A DNA stretch of 64,000 bases from Beaufortia kweichowensis (taxonomy: Eukaryota > Chordata > Actinopteri > Cypriniformes > Gastromyzontidae): positions 11,312,700 through 11,376,699 of the forward strand of contig CM032807.1 in NCBI GenBank assembly GCA_019155185.1. Reading direction: 5' to 3'. The translations under genes and the position numbers were made by a program. Of the stretch, positions 1 through 14,200 are shown one piece after another. Every line of letters begins with the position of its first letter. The first letter of the stretch is position 1. A model generated the notes under the pieces. It had not been told where the DNA came from, made no database searches, and was given only the letters and a program-made list of their open reading frames with translations.

Positions 1-3000
1 ATTCAGCAGCTGTTGGACGACTTCCTGTTCAGAGCCTCCCGAATCATCCTGAACAGCGACAGCTCATCTAGCACTACGGCGTCTATACATGACTTTCATC
101 CAAAGTTAGAATAAACACAAACATCTTTGCACACACTGTTGCTAGCTATATGTTTTTCTAATGTTCTTTCTATGTTTTTCTAATGTTCTTTCCATGTTTT
201 TCTAATGTTCTGTTCGAATGTTATCTCTCTGTCCATCTTCCGTGTCTTTTTGTCTGACTCTGTCCATCTTTATCCTTCTCTTTGTCTGTTTCTCTGTTCA
301 TCTCTCTTCCCCTTTGTCCATCTTTCTGTCTGTATTTTTGTTTGTCTTACCACCCATCTCTCTTTTTCTAGTAAGACAAAATGTACAGAATAACTATGAA
401 AAAGTGCTAATGTTGAATAGAAAATCTGCTAATGTTGAATAAAAAAATCTTATGAATAGTGATAATAAAAGGAAAGTGATTTATAATGCAAATTGAGAAA
501 AACAATAGTAAAGTTAAATGTAAATTTAGTGAACTTGTCTCACTGCTTGTCGGTGTGTCTGTCAGGTGCAGTACAGTCAGCAGTCGTCTGGCAGCGTATG
601 AGGTCCTGGTCATGTTGTCCGACAGCTCTCTCACCAACCTGCAGCTCATCACTAAAGAACTGCTTTCTATGCATCATCAGTCTGACCCCTCCCTTACCAA
701 AGAGTTTGACGTGAGTCCCCTCATCATCCCTTTATGTGACGTGTAATATTGTTTAATGTGTTTGTAATTGTGTGTTTTTGTGTGTTTTCAGTATCTTCCT
801 CCTGTAGATAGTCGGTCAGTGTCTGGTTTTGTGGGGCTGAAGAACGGAGGTGCAACCTGCTACATGAACGCAGTCTTCCAGCAGCTCTACATGCAGCCTG
901 GACTGCCTGAGGTACATACTGAACTTCAGACATTCTCCCTCCACTAGGTGACACCGTAAGCTTGAGGATAAATGAAGTACACTGGATAAAAAGACAACGT
1001 CTTTCCTGGTGTCTTACTCTTTAGGGTTGTTATGAAACAAAAGATTTTGACAAAGCTGATTTGTGTGTGTGTTTTAGGCTGTCTTGTCGATTGAAGATGA
1101 CACAGAAATTCCAGAAGAGAGTGTGTTTTGTCAGGTGCAGTCTTTGTTTGGCCACTTGATGGAGAGCAAACTGCAATACTACGTACCTGAAAACTTCTGG
1201 AAGGTGAAATCGTTCATTCTGATCTATGAGTTTTAAGCTTTTCAAATTTTAACTCCAGTATTAGCTTTTTTCTGCAAAAGATGATATTCTTAAATTACAT
1301 ACATTTCTAAAGACTTCTCAAGAGATCTCAATGTTAAAAACTAAAATATCTATTCTGCATATCTAAAATGTACGATATTAATCTCATTAACTTGTTGTTG
1401 GGTATTGATGCAGATCTTCAAGATGTGGAATAAAGAACTTTATGTCCGGGAACAGCAGGACGCCTATGAGTTCTTCACCAGTCTAGTGGACCAGCTTGAT
1501 GAACATCTGAAGGTAGAGCTTACATCACCCCTACATGCTTAACAATGAACAACAATACTGAAGTTTGTTTCTAACATCTGTGCTGAATCCCTTTAGAAAA
1601 TCGGCCGGGAGCAGATCTTCAAGAACACATTCCAGGGCATTTTCTCCGATCAGAAGATATGCAAAGACTGCCCACACAGGTGTGCATGAAGGTCCTGTGG
1701 AACCTTTGATTATTTGCCGTTCTTTTGTGACGTTTGTGTTTGGATTGTGGTTTGTAGGTATGAGCGTGAGGAGACCTTCATGGCTTTGAATCTGGGAGTG
1801 ACGTCCTGTCAGAGTCTGGAGATCTCTCTGGATCAGTTTGTCAGAGGAGAGGTTCTGGACGGCAGCAATGCTTATTACTGTGAGAAGTGTAAAGAGAAGG
1901 TAAGGTTGAGTTTGGTGTCTTCAAGAAAGAACCGTATGGAGATGTGATTGTATGTTCACTCGCTGACACTTGTCTGTGTTGTAGCGGACCACTGTGAAGC
2001 GGACCTGTATAAAGTCTCTTCCCAGTGTGCTGGTCATCCACCTCATGCGCTTTGGCTTTGACTGGGAAAGTGGCCGATCCATCAAATACGATGAGCAGAT
2101 AAGAGTAAGATTCTTCCGATGTGATACCAGTTAACCAGTGACTTGCTTTGTTGCCTACCTATACAACACAGTAATCTAGCAGCACACAAGTAGCACTTCA
2201 AAAACAAACTGTTGACTCATTTGTCTTCATTTATTTTTTATCATTTGTGTTCACTCTGTGTTTTTGAAGTTCCCCTGGGTGTTGAACATGGAGCCCTATA
2301 CTGTGTCAGGAATGGCCCGCCAGGACTCCAGCGGGGATCATGGAGAGAACAGTAGGGGAGGAGAGGCCGGCTCTGGCGGATCACCTCGGAAGAAGGTCAC
2401 AATCTCTGAAAACTATGAACTGGTGGGAGTAGTGGTGCACAGCGGACAGGCTCACGCGGGACACTATTACTCTTTCATCAAAGACCGCCGGTGAGTGTGT
2501 GTGTGAGATTGTGCTAAATCTTTATACTTTCTTATGGTGCTTATTGTTGTGGGGTTTGCTATGTTTGTGTTGTGTAGTTGCTAGGGTGTTGCTATGTTTT
2601 TCTTTGTTGCAGTGTTGCGTAATTGCTTCTAGGGTGTTGCTATATTTGTGGGGTGTTGGGTAGTTTAGGGTGTTGCTATGTTTTTTCTGTACTCCAGTTT
2701 TGGGTCGTTACTAGGGTGTTGCTATATTGATACTTTTTTGTACAATATTTGCTGTATTTGTGGGGTGTTACTGTAGGTAGTTGTTAGGGTGTTGCTATGT
2801 TTTGTGCTGCGGTGTTAAGTAGTTGCTAGGGTGTTGCTATTTTTATCTTTGCTGGAGTGTTGAAAAATTGCTAGTGTGTTGCTGTGTGGTTTTTAGCTGG
2901 AGTGTTAAATATTTGTTGCTATGTTTTGGTTTTTGTTGAGTGGTGTTGCTGTATTGATACTTTTTTGTACAATATTTGCTATATTTGTGGGGTGTTACTG

Positions 3001-6000
3001 TAGGTAGTAGCTAGGGTTTTGCTATATATTGTTTTGTTTTTTTTGTTGCAGTATTTGGCAGTTGCCAGGGAGTTGCTAGGTTTCGTCTTTGCTGGAGTGT
3101 AGGCCTAGATAGTTTCTGGAGTATTGCTATGTTTTTTCTCTGCCTTTTTTCAAGCACCACAAATTTTGACACATTGAAACATATGTTTATAAAAAAAAGC
3201 ACAAATATAGAGTTCACACAGTCTATTTCTTGCTACAAAGTCTATAATTAGAATATAGACTTAAGCAACCACTATATGTAAAACACAGGCTTTATGTAGG
3301 TTGGTGGTCCTTTTTGCCCCTTTTGTTTGTGAATGCATGTGTATTTATGGGTCTCATGGGAGCATTTTCTTCTGTTTTTTACCGTTGTGTTTTTTACTTT
3401 AAACTGTCCCAGATGTTTGGATTCATGATGCCTCTTAAATCCAGCGCATTCTTTTAGGGATTGAAGAAATGTTGGGCAACCACCACGAGCTGAGCAATAA
3501 TATCCATCTCTATTCTCTTTTAGGGGTGGCGCACGAGGACGGTGGTACAAGTTTAATGACAACGTTGTGGAGGAGTTCGATATGAACGATGAGACCCTGG
3601 AGTACGAGTGTTTCGGGGGAGAGTACAGACCAAAAGTGTATGACCAGTGTGAGTCAATCTCTCTCTTTACACTTGAATTGATGCTTATTTAAATCCATAT
3701 ACAAAAACACACATCCAGCCATTCCTGACTGGTTTAAATGCTGCAATGTGACACCTAAATTATGTTTCTGGTAAAAGAAAAATAATAGAAAATAGTGTTC
3801 TTAATTTTGAGTTATTGATAACGTTTGACCTGTTATTGAATCTATCGATAGCCCTAATTTCATTTGTTGTTCTTTATTGATTTAGCAATACATTTTATAT
3901 TTTCACGCTCCGATATATTTGCATACTACAGCTAACCCCTATCCAGACGTCCGCCGCCGCTACTGGAATGCCTACATGCTGTTCTACCAGCGGATCAGTG
4001 ACCAGAACTCCCCGGTGCTGCCCAAGAAGAGCCGTGTGAGCATCATGAGGCAGGAGGCAGAAGATCTCTCGCTGTGAGTCACTCACTTTATCTCCTGCTG
4101 CATGGAGATTTCAGTCACACATACACACTCATAATTGTTCTTAACGTGCAGGTCAGCACCTTCCTCTCCGGAAATCTCACCCCAGTCATCCCCACGGCCA
4201 CCCAGAGCCAACAATGACCGCCTCACCCTGCTCACACGCTTGGTCAAAAAAGGAGAAAAGAAGGGGCTGTTTGTGGAGAAGATGCCCGCCAGGATCTATC
4301 AGGTAGAGCTTGTTTATATTGTTTTGCAGACACTTAGAAAAGAACGTAACTTGATTAAAAAGCAGACAGTTTTTTACTGAATTATATCAAATACACCAAG
4401 AGTCTTTTAGAAACAGCGATTCGTCCTCAGTAGTAATATCTCCTTAGCCGATACTGTAGATCTCGCTGTATGGTTTTGAGGTATTTCAAGTGTTTAGACA
4501 TGTTTGAAATAAACTTCATTTTTTGGTTCTATAGATGGTGAGAGATGAAAATCTGAAGTTCATGAAGAACAGAGACGTGTACAACAGCGATTACTTCAGC
4601 TTTACATTGTCTCTGGCCTCTGTCAATGCTGTAAGTTCTTCAGCTTCCTTGTCTTATCTTTCTTAGAGCAGACGTGTTAACTCTGATAACTGCCCTTTCT
4701 GTAAGCAGTATACATGTCCTTATATATACTTTGTGCTTTAATGGGCTTTTTTCTCACAGACAAAGTTAAAACATCCATCATATCAGGCCATGGCAAAAAC
4801 CAGCCTGCAGCTGGCTGTCCAGTTCCTCTTTCACACATACCTGCGCACTAAAAAGAAACTCAGGTGAGACACTGCTTTTTGTTTTTGTACACTTTTTAAT
4901 ACATTTAAAAACACTTACCTTTCTTTTTGCTTAACCTATCTTAGTTTGAAAAGAGAAATGTAGTATTAACATACATCAAATAAATAGCTTTTAAAAGTAT
5001 TTTATACTTTTATACTTTTGTATGTTTTATAATACATAAATATATTATTATATAATAATGATTAAATATTTTATTATATTATACTTGTATACATTATATA
5101 TATTTTTAATTTTCATAAAATTATTTTTTAATACCAAATAACCAATGTTGACATTGGGTAAAATTGTTTAGCAGATTGCATACAGTACCTACATACCTTA
5201 TAATATAGATAAAAATTATTAAAATAATCATTAAAATCCTTTGTGACTCTAAACTCTTTAAACAGTTTATCAAGGATTTTTAAACAGTATGTCCTTCATA
5301 ACAGATTTTACTATTTTAAAATAGTTTATTTCTTTCTAATAATGATATCAAATATTACATTGAAAAGTTGTATGTAATTGTTATCATTATGGTTGTATTT
5401 GTATTTTATTTGAAGTGATTGTAATGGTTTTTTGGGTATAGCCATTGGTGCTGATATGGTGGTAAAATTTAAATAAATAAATAAATAAATTCTAATCATG
5501 ATCTCTCAATACAAAATATTGTTGTAATGCCTACATTCACTTAAAGCGTATACACTGTAAAAAAATACATTTCTTACTTGGTATTTTTGTCTTGTTTTGC
5601 AATACATGTAGCTACATTTTCTTAAATAAGGAATGTATTATTTTTCCTGATATTTTTTGATAATCAAAATGACCAATGTCTTGTTTTATGGAAAATATCT
5701 GGAAAACTATGTAAATTAACACTTGGAACAAGCAAAAATATCTGCCAGTGAGAAAAATAACCTTGAATTAAGTATAAACTAAATTTAATCATTTTTTACA
5801 GAAGGTAAGACTTAATATTCTAGAACATTTTGCTTTTTTATTTATCCTGATTTAAGAATTTGTAGATATTTTTACTGCAAAATAAGACATTCATTTTAAT
5901 TAAGAAATTTATTTTTTGCAGTGTACACTTTTATTCATTTAAAAAAAATAGTATCTATGTAGTTTATTAATTATAACATAAAAAGAACTACCATCTTATT

Positions 6001-9000
6001 GATATCAGCCTGAATTTTGACAAAAGTGTGACATCTTGCATCTGTCTCAGGGTGGACACAGAGGAATGGATCGCTACTGTGGAGGTCCTGTTGTCCAAGA
6101 GCAGTGAAGCGTGCCAGTGGATGGTGCAGTACCTGGTGGCACCTGAAGGCCGTGAGATCATCAAGTGAGTGGAAAAGATGTCACGATCAAGATGCATTTA
6201 AGTTGCTTGAATCAGTAAACTGTTTAGTGCAACATGAGCTGTGTGTAAATTGCACTGCACAAACAATCAATCCAGAAGCTGTAAAACTCCAGGAGACCAT
6301 AAGCCATTTCGGTTGTTACTTCACTTTTGTTTTAGCTAGTGCCCAGATTTTCAATGCCAACAGTGCGTGTGGTCATAATATCAAATCAACAGCAGCACTT
6401 GGCTGAAAATCTATAGCACATGTGTGAGATACAGGCACAACTGCTTCCTGTCAACATGAAAGGTGGACCGCTGGGAAGGTTCATATGTGTTGATGGTTGT
6501 TATTTTGATAGATGCCTGGCCTGTTTGCGAGTTTAAGGTGCTTCCAGTTTGGGATTGAGGGAGAAACAGTTAAGTAATATGGGGTGTTAGGGAGGTCTAG
6601 TACCCTGCTTCGGGATTGGACGGTTCGTATCGGATGGTAGGGCTGCCCTGATTATCACGCCACGCCACACCTCAAGCAAAACCAGGAATGTTCCAGATTG
6701 GTTTTACGATTGAGGCCTGACAAACTTCCAATAAAACCAGCAGTTGTTTCCCTTATCAATGGAGACCTGGATGTGTACACTTTTCCACTGATGGGAATAA
6801 TATATCTCAGCAGAAAGAGTTTCCATAGACCTCCCAAATAGCTCAGGTTTGCCAGTATCGAAAAACTGCAACCACATTGAGTATCACACATTTGTGCAAT
6901 GTGAAAATTGTAAAATATCAGCCAGGATCGATTGGATTAGTATTAAGAATGACAAACATGAGGACATAAAGGTCCTCATGTTTTACATTATTTAACATTA
7001 TTTTTAAGAATAATGTTACTCAGTAAGAATAATTTATTTAGTAAATACAAAGAAATCAATTTGAAATGATTTGAATAGTTTCATTTGGCCATTTGGAGGA
7101 AGAAAGAATGAACAAATGAATGAATTACTCAATTAATAATTGAATTAAAAAAATACTCAAATTACATTCACTATCATTAGTAATGAAATAGTTGAATTGT
7201 AACAGAACAGTAATAGGATTATGTCATTTTGGGAAGAAAAAAGGTTTTTACTACCATTAGTTATTTGTAAAAAAGGTGATTCATGTGGATAAAGATCTTC
7301 CTCTCTCTATCTTCTCATGTCTTTCTGTAGGATCTGTCTGTTGGAATGCAGCGTGCGAGAGGTTCGAGTCGTGGTGGCCACCATCCTAGAGAAGACGCTT
7401 GAGTGCGCTCTGTACTTCCAGGACGCAGGACTGGACTGTTTGTTAGACATGCTGCTCTCTCTGTTGGATAAGGATGTGCCAGACAACTGCAAAAACTGCG
7501 CTCAGTACTTCAGCCTCTTCAGCAACTTTGCACAGAGGGTGAGAAGATAAACCCTCTCTCATGTCCACTGGGTTTTTCGCTTACTGATTCTTTAAGCACA
7601 GAGGAACATGCAGGTTTGTTTCTGTTTTCAGGGCTCTGGGCCGTGTCAGCTGCTGCTGAAACATTCAGCCTATCGCAGGATGCTTGTTTTCCTGCTGGGA
7701 CCCAACCGACAAAACAACCAGGTACTGAAGACATCTGCTGGTAACAACAGACAAAGCATATTAGTTTATACTTCATTTATCACTCTGCATTGTTCGGCAC
7801 ATTCTGTTTCAGCATCGACGCTGGAGTTCGGCACAGGCTCGGGAGTTCCTGCATCTGCACAACACTCTGGCACTCATTGTGCTCCACACAGATCTCACAT
7901 CTCAGAGGACCGAGGGTAAGATCACACACAGAACCAAGTCCACAACATCCATTTATTGAGCAGCTGAGGTTATAGACAGTCTGCTTTTTGTATTCAGATG
8001 ATGTTCCTTGTGTTTTCTTGTGTCCTGGCCACATTATCAGGGCTTAAAGTTCTCCGCTGCTACGACGGATTTCTGTCGATTGCAGGGTTGCCCCCTGTCC
8101 TTAATGTCTTAAATTCACTTTTCATAATTTTAAGGCCATAAATAGGCTTACATTTTTTAAATAGTGTAATATATAGGTCTTAAATTTAGGAAAGAAGAGG
8201 TGTGTTCAGCCTGCTAAGAGTGTGTGATTAAAGCCTGGAGTGGAGCGAAAGCACGTTCCTCTCTCCACTCTTTCTGTAATCACGCTCTGGATCCACTCCG
8301 GGTTTTCCGTTCAGTGTTCACTCCATTTTGAAAGTTATTCTAATATGTTTCTTTTTTATAACATGAACATCTGAACACAACATTTAAAATACTGTGTAAC
8401 GGTTTGGAAAGTATTCTACACATCTACACAGAATTACACAAAATTGTCCAAATGTATACCTGAAGTGGGTGTTATAAGATAAATAAAAACATGCACCGCA
8501 AGGTAAAGTAGATGGTTTATTATTTGTCAAGGTAGTATAATTCAAAGATTAAAAACAGCTTTTAAAATATGCAAACTGGCAATATTAAAGCGGTTTAAAA
8601 CATCTCCTCTTAAAATGCTATTGGTCTCGACTATTTAAATAAAGTGTTGGTTGAAGGAATTCTTTATTTAATCCCTGCATTATCCCCCAAAATCTACTGG
8701 TCTTGAACCAGAAACCCCTAATTTTATTTATAACAACTAATTATCCACACCTAAAGCAGTTTGTGGTGGAACAAAAACTTTAAATGAACTTCATACAACA
8801 AATCACGACTTCGAAAAAACGATTTGTTTTTGGGGCACATAATGTGCATGAATGATGATGTAATGATGATGTGATAATGGTGGTCATTTGTATGCTCAGC
8901 TCAAGGAGCGTTCAAGCAAAGTTCTTCAGGACTGGTGGCTCCATCTTCTCCTCTCCTGCCTTTACATTCAGACATCAACACACAGCTCTTCAATTCTGAG

Positions 9001-11218
9001 GGACAGGCATATCTCATGGAGGTCATTTCTCTTTCTTTATTTCTCTCTCTCGTTCTCTTTTTTTTTTTTTCTTTTTCTTTACATTGCTTTACATGCATTT
9101 CAGGTGATGTTTGCCATGCGCGAGTTGTCTGGCCCACTCTCGTTCCTCATAGAGATGATAACGTATTGCTCCTTCTGTAATGAGCCTTTCTCACTGGGAG
9201 TTCTGCTGTTACTCAAGGTTTGTACCCTGACCAAAATTACAACCAATTTCTTAAACCTGTACTGCCTGAAAACTACAAACCTGAAACTTTTTGTTGTGAT
9301 CGACTGTAGAACCATCTGGAGACGGCTCCTCCTCACGAACTGAAGAACGTCTTTCAGCTGCTTCTGGAGATCTTGGTGAGGGGTTCATGTTTGCCGTTTT
9401 AAAGAAATCATCATTTTATGATAATGATTGGGTTTAATGATGTAACTGTGATCTTCCTCTCACATCCAAGATGGTTGAAGACCCTCTGCAATCCCAGAGG
9501 CTCAAATATGCATTTGAATCTGAAAAGGGGCTTCTGGGTAAGAAGCATGCCACATCTGTCGTCTATGTCAGTGTTCGTCTCAACATAAAGGGCAGCATTG
9601 TAGGATTACATGAAAATTTTGTGAACTTTCTCATTTACAGCTTTGATGCATCAGAGCAACAATGTGGACAGCAGTCGTTGTTACCAGTGTGTGAAGTTCC
9701 TGGTCACACTGGCTCAGAAGTGAGTGTTTAACATTGTGATGAATTGAAGGTCAAACAGGAGATATTTTGGTCAACACAATAGCCAGTAATTTATTTGTTA
9801 CAGCCAGTAAGCAAATGGATTTTACAGAACTGCGTTACTGCCAATAATGTTTTGCCAGATTTGAACAGCTGAAAGTACTAATGTAAAAATATTTAATATA
9901 TGGTTGAAAAGTTTTTAATATCCAAATGAGAACGATCATTTATAAAAATGGTTCATATCAATATGGTCACTGAAAACGGATTAAATTGTTTCTGGTAATG
10001 TGTGTTATTTCTGTTTCTGTTAGATGTTCTCCAGCTAAAGATTATTTTAAAGAGCTTTCAGGACATTGGAGCTGGGCAGTGCAGTGGTTACAGAAAAAGG
10101 TACTTTTTATAAACAGAATTACTTAAATGTTTGGCTTCATGTAGTCCTATAACCTAAACAATCTCTAAAACATGGACAATTAATTGAAGCAGTCATTAAA
10201 ACATGTGGAATTCACAACACACTTGCTATATTGTTTGTTGATAACATGTATTAAATATGTAAAAGATTAATGAATTTCTTTAGTTTTTTGAGAATGGGTT
10301 TAAAACAGCAGCTTTGGTAAAAATAAACAGAAAGGGTTATAAAGCAAGTACACAAAATATTGTATTTAAAATTGTATACCTTATCCTCATATGCAACAGT
10401 AAGCTCATAATAATGACAGTTTTGCTGAAAATGTCAGTTTGACATCACAAACAAAGTAACCTTAAATTTTGTTTTGAGCAGATAATGGCGATGGAAAGGC
10501 AAATGCTATAATTAAAATCTTTAACATACTCTGCTTTGACACCTTTTTGTAATTTTGCACTTAAACATTTCTCATCAAGTAAATTTTATGCAATTTCATT
10601 TAGAATAAAATGAAATAAAAGGAATAGAAAATTTAATATATTTATATAGGAATAAAAGACACTAACTAAAAAAATATATATACTTTAAATGCAAATACAA
10701 GACCACACAAAAACAACAGCTGGTTATATATTTCTTTCATTCTCTCTCAGATGTCTGAACACTACTGGACGCCTCAAAGTAACGTATCAAACGAGACGTC
10801 CACAGCTAAAACCTTCCAGCGCACCATCTCAGCACAGGTGAATATACTGCAGAAACATTCATTGCAGTCGCTGTATGTGCACAGTTCAGTGAGTTTAACG
10901 TGTATGTGTTTGTTTAGGACACGCTGGCTTATGCTACAGCTTTACTCAATGAGAAGGAACAGTCTGGCAGCAGTAATGGTTCAGATGGCAGCCCAGCCAA
11001 TGAAAACTCAGATAGAAGCCTCAGACAGGTACCTCTCTTAATTTGACACATTTGCGTACCGTTTTTTTTAATAAAGCTTGACCATTGTTTTTGATCATTA
11101 TAAAATATATGAATTTATATAGATTTCATTGGTCAACTGTTTCTCTCTTTCTCAGGGATCAGAATCTCCAATGATGTTGGGGGATTCCCGGAGTGATTTG
11201 GAAGATGTGGACCCTTAA
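1..11218 (+). CDS. usp24: Ubiquitin-specific protease 24, 3' part (27 exons)
   Basis: Deubiquitinase (USP family, cysteine protease) that removes ubiquitin from protein substrates; the 5' half lies outside the window. Coding exons: 1-104, 566-710, 792-911, 1078-1203, 1414-1512, 1597-1679, 1758-1899, 1985-2104, 2270-2490, 3524-3648, 3932-4073, 4152-4302, 4535-4630, 4760-4863, 6051-6164, 7331-7538, 7632-7721, 7813-7915, 8900-9021, 9104-9217, 9310-9375, 9471-9537, 9641-9719, 10024-10099, 10751-10837, 10918-11028, 11156-11218. They sum to 3,078 nt, open and in one phase, ending in DLEDVDP-stop. The Cys box GGATCYMNAVFQQL puts the catalytic Cys codon at 858-860. QQDAYEF follows in exon 1414-1512. 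The paired CxxC of the USP zinc-binding insert are CKDC and CEKC. The His box AHAGHYYSF has its His codon at 2462-2464. From memory it follows human USP24 (about 2,620 aa) closely to the C-terminus, so about 39% of the protein is here. Donors at 105 (GTTAGA) and 9022 (GTCATT) are weak. Identity is near certain; single splice sites could be off by a few bases. Confidence 0.97.
150..215. repeat. Three-copy 22-bp tandem repeat
   Basis: Three head-to-tail copies of a 22-bp unit (ATGTTTTTCTAATGTTCTTT plus two bases) begin at 150, 172 and 194; the third has diverged at its end. A pyrimidine-rich stretch (about 225-372) rich in CTGTCCATCT-like words follows. All of it lies in the usp24 intron between exons 1-104 and 566-710. 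Confidence 0.8.
2530..3130 (+). repeat. Degenerate minisatellite in a usp24 intron
   Basis: About 600 bp of the intron 2491-3523 is an irregular tandem array built on GTTGCTAGGGTGTTGCTATG-like words, with spacer lengths varying between copies. One longer block (GTATTGATACTTTTTTGTAC and following bases) occurs twice, near 2722 and 2949, so higher-order duplication has occurred. It is T/G-rich on the + strand and noncoding. Confidence 0.8.
5551..5925. mobile_element. Short inverted-repeat transposon (MITE) in a usp24 intron
   Basis: The left end TACACTGTAAAAAAATACAT matches the reverse complement of the right end (TACACTGCAAAAAATAAATT) with few mismatches, over about 25 bp that include a shared TTTCTTA. 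The interior is AT-rich with no coding sequence. This is the shape of a non-autonomous DNA transposon, and the end sequence resembles an element common in teleost genomes. I see no clean target-site duplication. The rest of the intron (4864-6050) is AT-rich with an AAAT run near 5470. Confidence 0.7.
6165..7330. other. usp24 intron, no gene
   Basis: This 1.2-kb intron separates exons 6051-6164 and 7331-7538. Open frames inside (6104-6406 on +, 6655-6891 on -) have no recognisable protein and no splice-consistent role. I see no complete repeat. Confidence 0.6.
7916..8899. other. usp24 intron with a small inverted repeat
   Basis: Intron between exons 7813-7915 and 8900-9021. Around 8215-8335 GTGATTAAAGCCTGGAGTGG and GTAATCACGCTCTGGATCCA-type blocks flank a loop, which looks like a decayed inverted-repeat element. 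No gene is visible. The acceptor GCTCAG before 8900 was preferred to CTCAAG before 8906 because it gives AQGAFK, matching the family (human APGIFK). Confidence 0.5.
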
Positions 11219-14200
11219 CTTTCCCCATTGTTTTTACATGGCAAATCCAGAAGTTTCCCTCCAACAGGAAGGATGTTGAGGCTCTAAAGAGACAATCAGA
11301 TACTTGCATTTCATATTCTGGGAACTGGAAATGGTGCGGCTGCAACCAGAAACAGCTGAGGAACCCGCCCGAGCTCTCGCTCTTCAGTTCGCCTCGCTGG
11401 AGTTGCGAACAGACAAGAAAATCTTGGGCTTTTTGTCTTCTGGTGGCCATCGGTTAAAAGCCTGACAGGATGAAGTAATAGTTCAGGTCTTGCGAGTTAT
11501 TCAGATGTTTCGTCTGACTCTACGAGTTCTGTCAGACAAATGGAGCATAATAAAAATGGAGGGTTAAATTTCTTTGAAATTTTTACACAGATCTACAAAA
11601 ACATGACGGTGCCAGAAGGGACATTTTAAATGAAATCAAGTCAGCGTGTATTTGCCAATGTAATTAAGTAGATACTGTTCATGAAAATGTAAAGATGTGT
11701 TCCATAAGTGTAATTTCAAATGTAAAATAATATTTTTAAGAATCCTTTACTGATTTTCTTTCTGGATCTGTTTGAAAGGTGCCTCAAATCTATTCAAAGA
11801 GGAACTTGCCAAGCCTTGAGAGTCAAATAATCATACTTTTTTCTTTCTTGCTGGTATTTTTGAAATGCACTTTATATTTGAATTCAGTTTATGACAAATT
11901 CCGAGGTGGAGACAGTTGGATAGACGTGTCATTTTCACTGCTGGAGATCCACGACACGCAGCTGTATACAGGAGCGCTAGGCAAAGAAATATTACAACGG
12001 ACGTCAGGACTGTCCTTATGGTGGCAGGTTAACAAAGATGCATCCTAAGAGATATGCAAGCACCATCCCAACACAGAAACATGGTTAACGCAACTACTGT
12101 GTGGAAGTCTGGTGCTGTAAAATGTATCAAGTTCAACAATTGGTAGCTTATTGCTTGTGTCATTCAGAATGTCTCTCACTCTTTCATTTCCTCTGTCTGT
12201 TCTGATGTTGTCACGTGCCAGTCTGCTGTAAATGCCGGTCGCACTGAGTCTGCTTCTAGATGGGTACAGATGCTTGTTTTAGTATAGTTTATAAGCAGCT
12301 GTCTCTGTACTGGCCGTGGAGACACTTTTCAGGGGTTTATTTGCCAAATCTTTGTCGTTTGTTGTTTGTATGCTTACATATTTGCGCACAATGCAAATTC
12401 AGTTGGGGTGAATTGAAAGACGCCGTGAGGATAGCGCAGAGATGAGCTTCTTTACTGGTCTTTACTGGTTTCCTTCTTAGTCAAGCTGGTTCTAAACAGG
12501 TTTTGGGCACCTGCTTAGCCAGTTGAGCACTAACTTGCCCAGGCTATGAAACCAGCTTTGACCCAAACCAGCTCAGACTAATTGTTTTTCAGATGTTGAG
12601 AAAGGGGTGGAGGAGGGTGAAAGAAAGAGATTATGGAGTGATGGGAAGATCTCGGAGAGCAATAAAAGTGCCTTTATTCGACTCTTTGACTCTTCCCGAC
12701 ACTTGCTTGTGTTCTCACCTCGAGTCAAACACGTGGACATCGCCTGGACTCGCTCACCGTTACTAAAACAACGCACACACTCCCACATTGGAATACAGTG
12801 ATGCCTCAGCTGCCGTAAGAGGAAACGGATCGACTCGTGCGTCTCGCTCACGAAGCCCACGAGGAGATTCAGTTGCTGCTTATTTTGTATGTAGATTAGA
12901 TTAGGACACTTAGCGACGTTCAATGTTTACAGCGGAAAGACCTCTACCACCTCACAAACGCTGATCTTTACCTCACATTTATCTGCTAACACATCACTTT
13001 CATGGTGTTGCTTTTCTTGCTCTGCTGCTTCGCATGTCTGTCTATGAGTGACATGTGCGCTGAATAAAATTAAATCAGCCTGCGATGGTTTTGGAGACTA
13101 GCTGAACACCATCTTGACCTGACTGGTTGGACCTCTTAACAAAATTGGCTTGGATAAAGACTTTTTTGGTTTTCAAGCTGTTGTTTTTCAGCCGGATCAT
13201 CTTGACTTTGGGTTTTTTTGCCTCTTCAGAGAAACACTGCAGTATTCACAACTGCCTTTATACTTAAAATAAGTCAACAGATCATCTACTGTGGTTCATT
13301 GCTGGCTTGGGAGAATTGGCTGGGTTTTAGGATAATCAGAAGATTTTTAATAAAGAGGGTTTAATAAAAATTTAGGAATAATTCATCAGATTAGTGCCTT
13401 TTTACAAGGCACCTTTATTTTATTTTACCGTATTTTATTTTGGCTGTATTATGCACATGCACACAATATCACACATTTCAGCTCAACTGCCTGCACTGGT
13501 TATTAGTAATCCGAGATTCATAAGGGGTCGGGGTAATTGAGCGACAGGGTGTGCTAAAACTATAAATTTACCCGTTTTACCCCATCTACCTTTTTTTACC
13601 TTTCCTACACCTATAGATGCTGTACCAACCTCACAGTGGATCTTTGATCAAGCTTGTGTTTTTAAGATGGGTGTCAGGACAGGGTTAGAGCTTAGTGGTT
13701 TTTAATAACTGGTGACTCTTTGATTCATGCTGCGAGTGTGTACGATGTGTAAAGAAATCTATTAATGCATGTTATAACCACATTTTAATTTGTACATCAG
13801 TTTGACAATGAAAACATTTGATATAAACGGATAAAACTGGAATGCAAAATTTTCACATGCTGTGTGATTTTGTCTGTGTCGAGTTACTGTGTCTGTCTGT
13901 CTGTCTGAAACTGTGTTTTTCAAATAGATTTTGTAGAAAAATACATTTACAAAAATAATTCTACAGTTTTACATGGTGCATGCATAAAAGTAAGAAAATG
14001 CTCTTACTAAACAGATTTGCAGGTCACTTGTAAATGTTGCAACCGTGTTAATAAGATTTTGGACTATGTCTAAATGCAGATCTAATCCCTGATTTGTAAA
14101 ATTTTCAAAACTTAAAATTAAACTACACCTAAATGGTTAACCATGTTTTACCCAAGTTAAGCCAATACATTGATAAAATATACTTTGAATGCACTATAAA

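Noticed and set aside
8888..9343. 151-codon open frame on +
   Set aside because: It runs through usp24 exons 8900-9021 and 9104-9217 in a wrong frame and through their intron; the correct frame gives recognisable USP24 sequence.
12573..12923. 116-codon open frame on - in the usp24 3' UTR
   Set aside because: No recognisable domain and antisense to a probable 3' UTR; composition gives no coding signal.
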